A stretch of DNA of 64,000 nt from a bacterium (lineage in GTDB: Bacteria > Cyanobacteriota > Vampirovibrionia > Gastranaerophilales > Gastranaerophilaceae). Shown here one piece after another: positions 51,674 through 63,368 of this stretch (its first letter is position 1; each line of letters starts with the position of its first letter). The translations under genes were made by a program, and so were the position numbers. Location of the stretch: contig JAGCBH010000035.1 in NCBI GenBank assembly GCA_017652265.1, positions 26,818 through 90,817 on the forward strand, written 5' to 3'. Under the pieces are notes generated by a model. The model ran no database searches and was not told where the DNA came from. It was given only the letters and a program-made list of their open reading frames with translations.

Positions 51674-52492
51674 ATGATTCGTGCAACAGAAAACAATGTA
51701 TATATGAGTTCGTCTGCCGTAACTCGCTCTAAAGTGACTTTTGGACGTGATAGGGCGTCTTCCGGTACTGTTTTTAATGCTGAAATGGCAGAGACAACAG
51801 CAGGCGGGGTAGGAGCCGCAGGACTTTTGTACCTTGTTCAGTGGGGAATTGAAAAACTTTCCAAGATTTGTTCATATGCTTTGATGGCAGGAAAAGAGTT
51901 TACTTCAGGCAAAAACGTTGAAAAAATTGCAAAGGCAATGAAAAAAGATAATGGGCTGGAAACAGAAATCTATTTTGTTGATAATGCCAATAAGGGCATC
52001 TTAAAACATCGCATACCTCAATTAGAAAAAGATATTGATATTGTTGCTGCCGGTAAAAACGCCTTTTTTGCGAATTCCGTGGATATTGCAGTTGCACCTA
52101 AATCTAAACCCTCTTTAATATTACACGAATTGGGACACTCTATTAATTTTAACAAAAAAGGTATTATGTATGTATTGCAAAAACTCCGTGTTGTAGGTAT
52201 GTACGCTCCTATGACTCTTGCGGTTTTAAATACTTTTGCCGGAGCAAGACGTGACGGGCAGGAAAACTTTATTGAACGTAATGCGGGAAAACTCGGATTT
52301 TGTGCGATGTTACCGACAATTATTGAAGAAGGGGTTGCATCCATACATGGTATAAAAGCGGCAAGATTAAAGTTGGGTAAAGCCGCCAAGCTTGGTGCAT
52401 TGAAGCGCAACTATTTCTTTGCCTGGATGACATATGTTCTAGGCGGTCTGGGTGTTGCGGTTGCTTCTAAACTTGCGATAAGAAATGAATAA
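51674..52492 (+). CDS. Membrane-associated HELGH putative zinc metalloprotein
   Basis: The 272-residue protein has LILHELGHSINF in the middle, a gluzincin-like HExxH zinc site. IIEEGVASIHG about 60 residues later could supply a third Glu ligand. There is a hydrophobic N-terminal segment (GAAGLLYLVQWGIEKL) and a C-terminal one (WMTYVLGGLGVAVASKL), so the active site is probably near the membrane. The polar N-terminus with TFGR (residues 22-25) recalls the QPINR proteins. No full family is recognised. ATG 51674 is preferred over GTG 51671; no clear ribosome site. Confidence 0.7.
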   Translation: MIRATENNVYMSSSAVTRSKVTFGRDRASSGTVFNAEMAETTAGGVGAAGLLYLVQWGIEKLSKICSYALMAGKEFTSGKNVEKIAKAMKKDNGLETEIYFVDNANKGILKHRIPQLEKDIDIVAAGKNAFFANSVDIAVAPKSKPSLILHELGHSINFNKKGIMYVLQKLRVVGMYAPMTLAVLNTFAGARRDGQENFIERNAGKLGFCAMLPTIIEEGVASIHGIKAARLKLGKAAKLGALKRNYFFAWMTYVLGGLGVAVASKLAIRNE

Positions 52493-52496
52493 TCGT

Positions 52497-53465
52497 CTAT
52501 AAATCTTCAATAATGGCTTTTATTTCAGGTGAAATATCCGTTTTATTGCTTATATTTTCTTTTATTGATTCTGCAAATTCGGATTTTTTAAACTCATGAG
52601 CGCCACGTTTTCGGAAGAATTCTTCAAGATACTCAACTTTTGATTTTGCGTTTTCCAGTTCTTTTGTGTCGCAAGTTGAAATATTTGCGGTCAGAACATT
52701 CAGGGTTTTTTCTATCAGTGTGTTCGGTAAAATATCCTCAAATTCGCCTCTTGATATAAGGTGTATTTTGTCTGATTTCCTGAGTTTCGGCTTAATCTGA
52801 TTGTAATTTTCAACGGCATCGTTATCCAGCAGAACATAAATAGGGATTTTCAGAAATTCAGCGAATCTGTAAAAGTATTTTACGACCTGATTTTTTCCGC
52901 CTGCTGACAAAATAAAAATTCCGTTTTCTTTGAAATTTTTCCCAAGAATTTTCGCAAATTCAGGCATGAGAATTTCTTCGGTTATACCCTCAACCAAAAG
53001 GACTTTTTTTACAGGGTACAGATTGGCGTGTCTGTTTTCAGGTGTTGCATCATTTTCTTTTAAGGATTTCAGCCATCTCAGATTAAACACGTTATCGCTG
53101 TTTATCAGCTCAACGGCTTTGGAATAGTTAATTTTGTTGTCCAGAAGAGTCAAAACCTTATCTGTAATATCAAAAACTGATTTTTCATAGCTTAAGAGCC
53201 TTTGATTAATGGTATATTTGCTATCGGCGGGTATAGCGGTAAAAATTTTATCCAGAGAAATGTTTATAATTTCCTGTGCCAAATCTCTCAATTCCGTATA
53301 ACTCATTTGTTCAAGCTCAAACTTTTTTAATTTCGGCTCAATAAGGTTTGAAGTTATAATATCCGTAAAAACCCTTACATAGCGTAATTCAGGCTCTTTA
53401 AAACGTGTGAGCCTGTCCAATGAAATCAATAATTGTTCTTCTGTCAGGGGTTTTATTTTTGTCAT
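52497..53465 (-). CDS. Stand-alone OLD-type TOPRIM protein
   Basis: Residues 150-250 form a TOPRIM domain of the OLD group: KKVLLVEGITEEILMPEFAK (metal Glu), then GIFILSAGGKNQVVKYF, IPIYVLLDNDA (Asp-x-Asp) and the FEDILP block. OLD nucleases normally have an N-terminal ABC-type ATPase; here the first 145 residues are helical with no Walker motifs. It may be a nuclease subunit, an ATPase-free nuclease, or a regulator. No second defence gene is adjacent. A TATAAT box ends 9 nt before the ATG. Confidence 0.75.
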   Translation of the reverse strand: MTKIKPLTEEQLLISLDRLTRFKEPELRYVRVFTDIITSNLIEPKLKKFELEQMSYTELRDLAQEIINISLDKIFTAIPADSKYTINQRLLSYEKSVFDITDKVLTLLDNKINYSKAVELINSDNVFNLRWLKSLKENDATPENRHANLYPVKKVLLVEGITEEILMPEFAKILGKNFKENGIFILSAGGKNQVVKYFYRFAEFLKIPIYVLLDNDAVENYNQIKPKLRKSDKIHLISRGEFEDILPNTLIEKTLNVLTANISTCDTKELENAKSKVEYLEEFFRKRGAHEFKKSEFAESIKENISNKTDISPEIKAIIEDL

Positions 53466-53474
53466 TACAGATGA

Positions 53475-53503
53475 ATTATATCATGAGTTTTAAGTTTTAC
53501 AAA
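53475..53503 (-). promoter_or_regulatory. Promoter of the TOPRIM gene
   Basis: On the minus strand: TTTGTA, 17 bp, TATAAT, 9 nt, ATG 53465. The leader is about two bases and no ribosome site is visible. Confidence 0.6.
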
Positions 53504-53577
53504 AATTAATAATAAAAATTGGCTATAATTATGACTTTGTTTTATAATTTTGGAAACAGAATTTAAGGAGCAAAGGG

Positions 53578-56500
53578 ATGAAAAAATTCTTGAAAATTTT
53601 TGGTATAACTATTGGTAGTGTTGTGATTTTGGCATATTTGTCATTTTTGTTTTTATTGCCTAGATATGACATAAATCAGTACAAAGCAGATATACAAAAA
53701 ATTGCAAAAGAAGAGGTCAAACTTGATATTGACTGGGAAGATGCAAAAATTATAACTACACCGCTATTGGGAGTAGGTGTAAAAGCCGATAATATAGCCG
53801 TAAGATTGCCTGACGGCAGTTCTCTTATCACTGCAGACGGTATAAAAACAAGGATTTCACTGCCAAGCCTTTTGTTTATGACGGTAAAAGTTTCCTGCGC
53901 AGAAGTTTATTCTCCGGTTTTAAATGCGGAAATAGTTGATGATAAAGCGTTTAAAGTCGTTGACATCATAAATGATATTCTGAATTCAAATGAAGCGATA
54001 CTTGAGCAGGCTGCACAAAAAGTTGAAACCGAAAAATCCGGCTGGTTTAACCCTGAGTGGATTAGGGTTAATATTCCTTGTGTAAGATTTATTGATTATC
54101 AGGTTGTAGTAAATGATTTAAAATCAAAACATACTTTGACTTTGGGCGGAGATGAACTAAGATTTGGATATTTCAACGGAAAAATAGTAAAAATTAAAAC
54201 TAAAGCCGAACTTTTTTCAGATGAAAATAAGAATGTTACGGCAAATATTGATATAGATACGTTTTTGCCGGCTGCGGTGCCTTTGGACGAAGAAGATGAC
54301 AGAGCCCAAAAAACTGAGATAGCTTTTGTAAACCCGGTTACAGTTTACAGAAATTATGATTTTAAATCCGATATGGATATTAAATTAAAAATAAGGAATA
54401 AAAAAAAAGGGGTAGTATCTTCGGGTTATGCTAATTTTGATAATGTTACCCTGAAAATATCCCAGTTAAAACTGCCTGCCAGTTATCTTCATGTTTCCAC
54501 AAAAGGCCATAGCGCAGATATAGATTCAGATATAAATATTTTTGAAAACGAAAACATAAATTTGCTTGCTAAAGTCAATTACAGTAAACATCCAAAAGTT
54601 TCTATGCACTTAAAAACAGATAAAATTTTATTTAACGACATGATAGTGTTATCTAAGGCGGTGCTTGATTCTTTAGGGGTTCGGAATGATTTGGGCAAAC
54701 TTGCAATGTCAGGATATATCCAGGCAGATACTAATCTTAAAACCAATTTTAAGAAATTAAAATCTGACGGTTATGTAGAGATTAAAGATGGCGCTTTGAC
54801 TATTAAAAATGTAGGAAAAGTAATAGATGATTTAAAAGCCTATATTGCATTGGATAATGATATTTTGGATGTAAGAGATACATCTTTAATACTTGCGGGA
54901 GCAAAAATTACGGCCTCAGGTAAAATTGATAACAAATCTGTTGCGGATATAAAAATCAACACTGATGACCGCTTATCTATACCTATGTTGTTTAACTCGT
55001 TTGCACCGAACGATTTAAAGAATAGCATTAATGTTAAATCGGGAACAGGAGCAATAGTTGTTGATTTGAAAGGTAAATTGAGTGATGCCGTTGCGGATTT
55101 AAATCTTGATGTTGCAGATCTTTCTGTAGGGGATAAGGCGAATACTTTTAATATTTCAGACAGAAATTTTAAAGCGGTATTTTCATCCGATAAGCACGAT
55201 TTGAAAGGTAATATTTCCAATGACGGATTTAAAATAAATCTGCCTCAGACCAAGTCAGATATTGCTGTACCTGATTTCAGCGCTGATATTGCCAATAAAA
55301 ACATAAATCTGCCCGAAAATAAAATTGTTATAAATAACTCAACAGTTTTGAATTTTAAAGGTTATGTAAAAGATTATTTTAAACTTTCGGATGTAAATTT
55401 TGAATTATTCGGAGATATGAATTCTGCTGATCTTGTTCACCTGGCAGGCAACGGATATTCAAGGTTTTTAAATGCTAAAGGGGCGCCTAAATTGAGTGTC
55501 AAAATTAACGGAAACCCTCAAAAACAAACTCTGAATGCGGAAGTTCTGGCAGATAACAGTAACTATTTTACGCCTATAAATATTCAGTCTTTGCAGGGAA
55601 AAAATACCGCGTTGAGATCAACAATTGATTTCAAAAAAGGCAGAATGAAAATAAAAGAGACCGGTTTATACACTAAAGATAAAGCTGTTGATGAAAAAGG
55701 CAATGAAAAAATTGTTTATAATGAAGTTTTGGGTATTGACGGAACGATAGTCGGTACAAAAGTAAATCTTTTAAAGGTCAGTATGCCTGATCCTCTTGAT
55801 TTATCAATTCAGGGACTTAAGGATTCTACGGCAACCATAAAAGGAAGATTATTCGTGTTTGGGGACTTTTTATCCTTGCATTATCGAGGCGGTTACGATA
55901 TAACAAACATTTCAATTCCTGACATTTTGTTCTCTCTTGATAAATTGAATCTTGCTTTCAGGGGAAAAGAACTGGATATCAAACTTGATAACATGCTGGC
56001 AAACGGCTCTGATTTTAATATTAATACTGTTATGAGCCTTGTTCCGTCATCAAAAATAAATATTCCGTCAATGGATATTAAATCTGATATTGTTGATGCC
56101 GACAAATTAATGGTTACCGTTGATAAAGCAATGTCTTTGTTGCCGCAGCCTTCCGCAACAACTGCTTCTGCTCAGGCGCAAAGTGCTGATATCCCTGTTA
56201 TACTGAAAAACGGCCATTTTAGAGGTAAAAAACTTAAAAGCGGTGATATAGTAACAGGCCAGACTTCAGCTGATTTTTCGGTTAATAATAATGTTTTATT
56301 TCTGAATAATATTGATACAAATGTTTTTGACGGCAAAGTTAAGGGTGATTTTTCAATGAATTTGTTGACATCTTTGATGCAGATAGATGTCAAAGGTAAA
56401 GGCATTAATGTTGATAAGGCGCTTATTCAGGCTTGTGCAATGAAAGATACCCTGTCAGGTATTGCAGATTTTACCGCTGATTTGTCACTTAAAGGTGCAA

Positions 56501-57507
56501 CTTATGAAGAACAGGTACAGTCTTTAAAAGGAGAAATTAATTTTGAGGCAAAAGACGGTCAGTTTGGGCCGTTCGGTAAATTGGAAAATCTTATAATTGC
56601 CGAAAACATAAGAGAGTCACAATTTTTCCAAACCGCTCTCGGCGGAGTTATTGACTCTATTGCAACAATAGATACTACACACTTTGATACTTTGACAGGT
56701 ACGATAACTTTGGCTGACGGAATTGCCACCATTAATCCGATAATATCAAAAGGTGATGCGCTTGCTCTGAAACTGTTTGGGGATATGAATATTTTGAAAA
56801 ATACCGCAAATATGAAAGCGCAGGCAAAATTGACTTCATCCGTTGCTAATTTGTTAGGGCCGTTGAACGCAATAAATCCAATAAATATTATGAACAATGC
56901 GGGCGGAATGAATGTATTAACGGCAAAGGCATTTTCTCTTTTCTGCGAAGCAATTTCGGAAGATGAAATGAACACCATACCGTCTTTTGAAAATACTTAT
57001 ATAAACAATAATGCAATGAAGTTTCAGCTGGGTATCAGAGGAGATTTAGCAAAGCCTTTGACTTTGATTAAATCTTTCAAATGGCTTGCTCTTGCATCTG
57101 ATATTGAAAAGGCGGAAAATTTTGTTGAAGTTTTACCGACCGGAAAAGACGGTGCAGATATTATTTTAGACCCGAAAGCAATAGAAAAAACAAAAGCCAA
57201 TATGCAAAAACAGGCTGAAAAGGCCTTAAAGAAGAAACAGGCAGAACTTGAAAAACAGGCTGAAGATGCTGTAAATAAAAAAGTAGAGCAGGTTCAGACC
57301 AAAGTTGATGATAAAATTAATCAAGCACAAACGTCTGTTCAGAACAAAATCAATGAACAAGTTGAAAAGGGTGTTAACTCAAAATTCGGCCAGTTTTTGA
57401 AAAATACCAAAGAAACGATAGACACGATAAATTCACAACTTGAAACAACTGTAGTCGAAACCGCACAGCCGGAAACTCAGGAAGAAACTAAAGGAGAAAC
57501 AGAATAA
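53578..57507 (+). CDS. Second giant AsmA-like protein with coiled-coil tail
   Basis: The 1309-residue protein has an N-terminal anchor (ITIGSVVILAYLSFLFLLP) and an AsmA-type N-domain (INQYKADIQKIAKEEVKLDI). Long beta-repeat stretches follow, then an AsmA C-terminal module (FEAKDGQFGPFGKLENLI). The last 100 residues are a Lys/Gln/Glu coiled coil (AEKALKKKQAELEKQAEDAV), which is not usual in AsmA. A periplasm-spanning lipid-transfer role is inferred from the family. AAGGAG precedes the ATG. It opens a packed plus-strand run that ends in the Lpt genes. Confidence 0.86.
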   Translation: MKKFLKIFGITIGSVVILAYLSFLFLLPRYDINQYKADIQKIAKEEVKLDIDWEDAKIITTPLLGVGVKADNIAVRLPDGSSLITADGIKTRISLPSLLFMTVKVSCAEVYSPVLNAEIVDDKAFKVVDIINDILNSNEAILEQAAQKVETEKSGWFNPEWIRVNIPCVRFIDYQVVVNDLKSKHTLTLGGDELRFGYFNGKIVKIKTKAELFSDENKNVTANIDIDTFLPAAVPLDEEDDRAQKTEIAFVNPVTVYRNYDFKSDMDIKLKIRNKKKGVVSSGYANFDNVTLKISQLKLPASYLHVSTKGHSADIDSDINIFENENINLLAKVNYSKHPKVSMHLKTDKILFNDMIVLSKAVLDSLGVRNDLGKLAMSGYIQADTNLKTNFKKLKSDGYVEIKDGALTIKNVGKVIDDLKAYIALDNDILDVRDTSLILAGAKITASGKIDNKSVADIKINTDDRLSIPMLFNSFAPNDLKNSINVKSGTGAIVVDLKGKLSDAVADLNLDVADLSVGDKANTFNISDRNFKAVFSSDKHDLKGNISNDGFKINLPQTKSDIAVPDFSADIANKNINLPENKIVINNSTVLNFKGYVKDYFKLSDVNFELFGDMNSADLVHLAGNGYSRFLNAKGAPKLSVKINGNPQKQTLNAEVLADNSNYFTPINIQSLQGKNTALRSTIDFKKGRMKIKETGLYTKDKAVDEKGNEKIVYNEVLGIDGTIVGTKVNLLKVSMPDPLDLSIQGLKDSTATIKGRLFVFGDFLSLHYRGGYDITNISIPDILFSLDKLNLAFRGKELDIKLDNMLANGSDFNINTVMSLVPSSKINIPSMDIKSDIVDADKLMVTVDKAMSLLPQPSATTASAQAQSADIPVILKNGHFRGKKLKSGDIVTGQTSADFSVNNNVLFLNNIDTNVFDGKVKGDFSMNLLTSLMQIDVKGKGINVDKALIQACAMKDTLSGIADFTADLSLKGATYEEQVQSLKGEINFEAKDGQFGPFGKLENLIIAENIRESQFFQTALGGVIDSIATIDTTHFDTLTGTITLADGIATINPIISKGDALALKLFGDMNILKNTANMKAQAKLTSSVANLLGPLNAINPINIMNNAGGMNVLTAKAFSLFCEAISEDEMNTIPSFENTYINNNAMKFQLGIRGDLAKPLTLIKSFKWLALASDIEKAENFVEVLPTGKDGADIILDPKAIEKTKANMQKQAEKALKKKQAELEKQAEDAVNKKVEQVQTKVDDKINQAQTSVQNKINEQVEKGVNSKFGQFLKNTKETIDTINSQLETTVVETAQPETQEETKGETE

Positions 57508-58343
57508 TGCTTACAGGACCTTTCTTAGACAGAAACTGGATGGGACAAAATCCCGATTATAATACATCTTCAATAATAATGCTTGGTTTGCCTTTTGACG
57601 GTACAGTTTCTTACCGCTCAGGTTCAAGATTTGCACCTGAAAGAATACGGCTTGCAAGCTGGGGATTGGAGGAATATTCTCCTGAATTTGATAAAGAACT
57701 TACAGATGTTAATTTTCATGATGCAGGTGATTTGGAATTTCCGCTTGGCAACACCGTGAAATCGCTGGATATGATAGAAAAAAATGTTGATGAAATATAT
57801 TCTGACGGGAAAAAAGTGTTAGGGATAGGCGGTGAACATCTGGTAACTTTACCTGAAATTAAAGCGGTAGCTAAACACGTTAAAAATCTTGCGATAATAC
57901 ATTTTGATGCCCATACGGATTTGAGAAAAGAGTATCTTGGTGAAAAATTATCACATTCTGCTGTTATCAGGCATTGTTCCGACATTATAGGTGCTGAGAA
58001 TTTGAAGCAGGTCGGGATACGTTCAGGTATGAAAGAGGAATTTGATTTTATGAAAGAGCACAATACTCTTGTACATACGTATTCGGAGCTTGATGTATTA
58101 AAGGGTAAAAATGTATTTGTAACAGTTGATCTGGATGTTTTGGATCCGTCTGTTATGTGCGGAACCGGAACTCCTGAGGCGGGCGGAATGATGTTTAATG
58201 AGCTGCTTGGGTGGTTTAAATATCTGAAAAACTTTAATATTATCGGTGCGGATGTTGTTGAATTGTCGCCTGATTATGACGCATCAGGCGTTTCAACGGC
58301 TGTTGCAACTAAAGTTATCAGAGAACTTTTGATGGTAATGTAA
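57507..58343 (+). CDS. speB: Agmatinase / ureohydrolase
   Basis: This arginase-fold binuclear Mn enzyme of 278 residues carries all metal motifs: GGEHLVTLP, FDAHTDLR and VDLDVLDPS with the following GTGTPEAGG. It is closest to agmatinase, which makes putrescine and urea; a related ureohydrolase cannot be excluded. Its ATG overlaps the AsmA stop by one base. Confidence 0.9.
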   Translation: MLTGPFLDRNWMGQNPDYNTSSIIMLGLPFDGTVSYRSGSRFAPERIRLASWGLEEYSPEFDKELTDVNFHDAGDLEFPLGNTVKSLDMIEKNVDEIYSDGKKVLGIGGEHLVTLPEIKAVAKHVKNLAIIHFDAHTDLRKEYLGEKLSHSAVIRHCSDIIGAENLKQVGIRSGMKEEFDFMKEHNTLVHTYSELDVLKGKNVFVTVDLDVLDPSVMCGTGTPEAGGMMFNELLGWFKYLKNFNIIGADVVELSPDYDASGVSTAVATKVIRELLMVM

Positions 58344-58351
58344 TGAGGTAA

Positions 58352-60334
<1,983 letters not shown>

Positions 60335-60336
60335 TT

Positions 60337-60780
60337 ATGAAAATAAAAAGAAACAGAAAATTATACAGGGGTAATAAATTCAGAGTAATACAAATAACAG
60401 GGCTGAGAGGCTTATTGTCTGCGGCTTTTGTTGTTATATGCCTGGCGGCGGGATTTGTTGCGTTTCCGTCACTTGTTTTGTATAAATTTTGGAATTACCT
60501 TGCAGGTATGACTTCGGGAATGCCTGAGATAAACGTATTGCAGGGATTATTATTGTGGGGAATTTTTGCGGTTTCCTACATAATAGCGAACGAAAAGAAA
60601 AAATATCTTGTTGCGTTTGAGCCTAAAACCGTCAGCGGGAAAGATATTGCGGAGATAATGAGAGAAATTAAAACGAAGTCCGCAGATTTCACCGAATTTC
60701 ATGAAGTTTCGGATGAAAATAACGCAAAAATTGAAGAAGAAAATAAAGATGATAGTGAAAAAATAGAGGATAAAATTTAG
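60337..60780 (+). CDS. Hypothetical two-helix membrane protein
   Basis: A 147-residue protein begins two bases after the ligA stop. There are two membrane segments (LLSAAFVVICLAAGFVAFPS and VLQGLLLWGIFAVSYIIA), a basic N-terminus and an acidic C-terminal tail (EENKDDSEKIEDK). Family not recognised. It is cotranscribed with ligA and the SIMPL gene. Confidence 0.7.
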   Translation: MKIKRNRKLYRGNKFRVIQITGLRGLLSAAFVVICLAAGFVAFPSLVLYKFWNYLAGMTSGMPEINVLQGLLLWGIFAVSYIIANEKKKYLVAFEPKTVSGKDIAEIMREIKTKSADFTEFHEVSDENNAKIEEENKDDSEKIEDKI

Positions 60781-60781
60781 T

Positions 60782-61510
60782 ATGAACAAAAAAATGTTAT
60801 TGGGAAGTGTTTTAATGTTGGTTCTTTGCTGTTTTTCAACGGCAGCTTTTGCAAAAACACAAGGTATGATTTATGTCAATGAAACAGCAAATATTGATGC
60901 GGCGCCTGATACCGTTGAATTTAGTGTTGTTGTTAGAACATCAGACAAGGTTTCTTTGGAAAAAGCGTCTAAAGAAAACAAGGAAATCTCAAACAAGATT
61001 TATGATGAATACCGTTCTGTTATAAACAAAGCAAACGGTGATTATATCAAAACAACCAGTTATTCAGCTCGTCCTGTATATATCTGGAACAATGGCAAGC
61101 AAAATTTTGACAAATATGAAGTCGTAAACACGATAATGATTCATACAAAAAATATTACTGATGCGGGAAGTTACATAGACAGAGCTCTAAAACTTGGTGC
61201 AACAAATGTTAACGGCTTAAATTATTTGTTAGATGACAGAAATATTTATTGCAATGATTTATTGGCAAAGGCTACTAAAAAAGCAAAACTCAGAGCAGAA
61301 GCCGTTGCTCAGGCATCAGGCCAGCGTATAACCGGAATTAAAGAAATCAGAACATCTTGTTCTGCAGATAGCGGCAGAAGATATTCGGGAGTTATGATGT
61401 CTAAGGCGGTTATGGACAGTTCAAACGGAGCTGAAGAGGCAGTTACACAGACAGAGGGCGGTGCTTTAAAAATTTATGCATCTATTGATGCTGATTTTTA
61501 TGTCAAATAA
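60782..61510 (+). CDS. Exported SIMPL-domain (DUF541) protein
   Basis: A signal peptide (MLLGSVLMLVLCCFSTAAFA) precedes a SIMPL domain: VNETANIDAAPDTVEFSVVV, YSARPVYIW and the LAKATKKAKLRAEAVAQASG helix. Family members form periplasmic ring- or channel-like oligomers of unclear role. It lies just before lptB, so an envelope function is likely. The ATG is one base after the previous stop. Confidence 0.87.
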   Translation: MNKKMLLGSVLMLVLCCFSTAAFAKTQGMIYVNETANIDAAPDTVEFSVVVRTSDKVSLEKASKENKEISNKIYDEYRSVINKANGDYIKTTSYSARPVYIWNNGKQNFDKYEVVNTIMIHTKNITDAGSYIDRALKLGATNVNGLNYLLDDRNIYCNDLLAKATKKAKLRAEAVAQASGQRITGIKEIRTSCSADSGRRYSGVMMSKAVMDSSNGAEEAVTQTEGGALKIYASIDADFYVK

Positions 61511-61524
61511 GCCGGAGAAGAAAG

Positions 61525-62250
61525 ATGCAGATTGAAGCAAAAAATTTGATAAAAATATACGGTGACAGGCGTGTTGTTAATGATGTTTCTTTTACCGTAA
61601 ACAAGGGAGAAGTTGTAGGTTTGTTAGGTCCGAACGGTGCAGGTAAGACCACTACATTTTATATGGTTGTCGGGCTTATAAAACCAAACGGCGGTAAAAT
61701 CATATTGAATGGTGAAGATATTTCATTAAAGCCAATGAATGAGAGAGCAAAATTAGGTATAGGTTACCTACCGCAGGAAACTTCAATATTCAGAAAACTG
61801 ACTGTTGAGGACAACCTGAATCTTGTTCTTGAAATGAATGATAAATTGACTGTAAACGAAAAAAACAAAAAACGTGAAGAATTGCTTGATGAATTCGGAA
61901 TCATAAAACTCAGAAATTCGCCTGCGGTTGCACTATCAGGTGGCGAACGCCGCCGTGTTGAGATTGCAAGAGCACTAGCGGCAAGTCCGGACTTTATGCT
62001 TCTGGATGAACCTTTTGCCGGTATTGATCCGATTGCAATCAACGAAATTAAAGAAAATATCAAAAGAATTTCCAAAGATAAGGGTTTGGGAATTCTTATA
62101 ACCGATCATAATCCGAAAGCCACCCTTTCTATTACGGATAACGCTTACGTTATTTTTGACGGTCAGATAAAAATTAAGGGTAGAAGTTCGGATGTGGCAA
62201 ATGATCCTGTTGCAAAACAATATTATCTGGGAAAGGATTTTGAACTTTAA
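61525..62250 (+). CDS. lptB: LPS export ABC transporter ATPase LptB
   Basis: 241 residues: Walker A GPNGAGKTT, the LptB-typical GIGYLPQETSIFRKLTVEDN Q-loop segment, signature LSGGERRRVEIARALA and Walker B FMLLDEPFAGIDP. It powers extraction of LPS from the inner membrane with LptFG. GGAGAAG precedes the ATG; the stop overlaps the next ATG. Confidence 0.95.
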   Translation: MQIEAKNLIKIYGDRRVVNDVSFTVNKGEVVGLLGPNGAGKTTTFYMVVGLIKPNGGKIILNGEDISLKPMNERAKLGIGYLPQETSIFRKLTVEDNLNLVLEMNDKLTVNEKNKKREELLDEFGIIKLRNSPAVALSGGERRRVEIARALAASPDFMLLDEPFAGIDPIAINEIKENIKRISKDKGLGILITDHNPKATLSITDNAYVIFDGQIKIKGRSSDVANDPVAKQYYLGKDFEL

Positions 62251-63365
62251 TGCTTAAAATACCTACAATTAAAATTTATGACAGGTATATTTTTTCCCAA
62301 ATATTTGCGGCAACATTTATTGCAATACTATTATTTACCGTTGTCTGGATTGCGCCTGAGATGCTTTTAAAAACGATAGAAAAAACCATTTCAGGTACAT
62401 ATACACCAGAAATGGCCGCCAAAGTTCTGATTTGTGAAATACCGAAAATTTTGGGTAAGGCGTTTCCTGTCGGTTTGTTATTAGGCAGTTTGTTTACTTT
62501 TGACAAGCTTAGCAAGGATTTTGAACTTACTATTTTCAGGGCGGTAGGGTTATCTTTTAAAAGAATTATAGCGCCGGTTTTGGTTTTTAGCGCTATTATT
62601 ACTGTTTTATGTTTTATAACTTATGATAAATTTATTCCTCGTTCTGAGAGTGTACTTTCTCGAATAAATAACAAGCAGGTGACAACTCAGTACATTTATA
62701 CTGAAAAAAATGAAAAAAATCAGCCTGAAGATTATGTAATTGTTTCAAAGTATGAAGACGGAAGAATGTATGATGTTTTGTATTTAACTTTCGGAGAAAG
62801 ACGTTATACAGATATACACGAATTAAACAATATCTACCATGCAAAAACAGGTATTCCCGGTGATGATAAATGGGTTTTGAATGATATTAGCTTATATGAA
62901 ATTACTCCGGATGGGATTTTCAAAGAAACCCAGCACTTGAATTCTATGGAAATACTTAAAGATGAAAGTGCCTATAATGCTCACAGGCTTATGCTGCTTG
63001 CAACAAAAAAAGACAGGGAATTTACAAATTCCGAATTGAAGAACTATGTGCAGTTGCTCAAAAAAGAAGGGCTTGATGAAGAACAAAGATTTATGTTGAA
63101 TAAATACTATCAAAGATTTTCGCATCCGTTTGTCTGTGTGGCGCTTGCTATTTTGGGTGTTATTTTAGGGTTCAGTAAGCCGCGCGAACAGAGAGTTATA
63201 GGTTTTACCATAGCGATAGGCTGCGTTTTTGCCTATTATATAACGCTGCCGTTTTTTGATATGCTTGCGGAAAAGGGCGTATTGCCGCCTATTTTGACGG
63301 CAACTATACCGTTGTTTGCTTTTATGGGCGCAATATGGGCTTTTTATAAATCAAAGGAAATTTAG
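62250..63365 (+). CDS. LPS export permease, LptF/LptG family
   Basis: The 371-residue protein has six membrane segments, three before and three after a periplasmic beta-jellyroll domain, as in LptF/LptG (YjgP/YjgQ). The start IYDRYIFSQIFAATFIAILL and the GLLLGSLFTFDKLSKDFELT block, which contacts LptB, are typical. Only one such permease is here; the second may be elsewhere, or the single one may form a homodimer. Confidence 0.92.
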   Translation: MLKIPTIKIYDRYIFSQIFAATFIAILLFTVVWIAPEMLLKTIEKTISGTYTPEMAAKVLICEIPKILGKAFPVGLLLGSLFTFDKLSKDFELTIFRAVGLSFKRIIAPVLVFSAIITVLCFITYDKFIPRSESVLSRINNKQVTTQYIYTEKNEKNQPEDYVIVSKYEDGRMYDVLYLTFGERRYTDIHELNNIYHAKTGIPGDDKWVLNDISLYEITPDGIFKETQHLNSMEILKDESAYNAHRLMLLATKKDREFTNSELKNYVQLLKKEGLDEEQRFMLNKYYQRFSHPFVCVALAILGVILGFSKPREQRVIGFTIAIGCVFAYYITLPFFDMLAEKGVLPPILTATIPLFAFMGAIWAFYKSKEI

Positions 63366-63368
63366 GTT

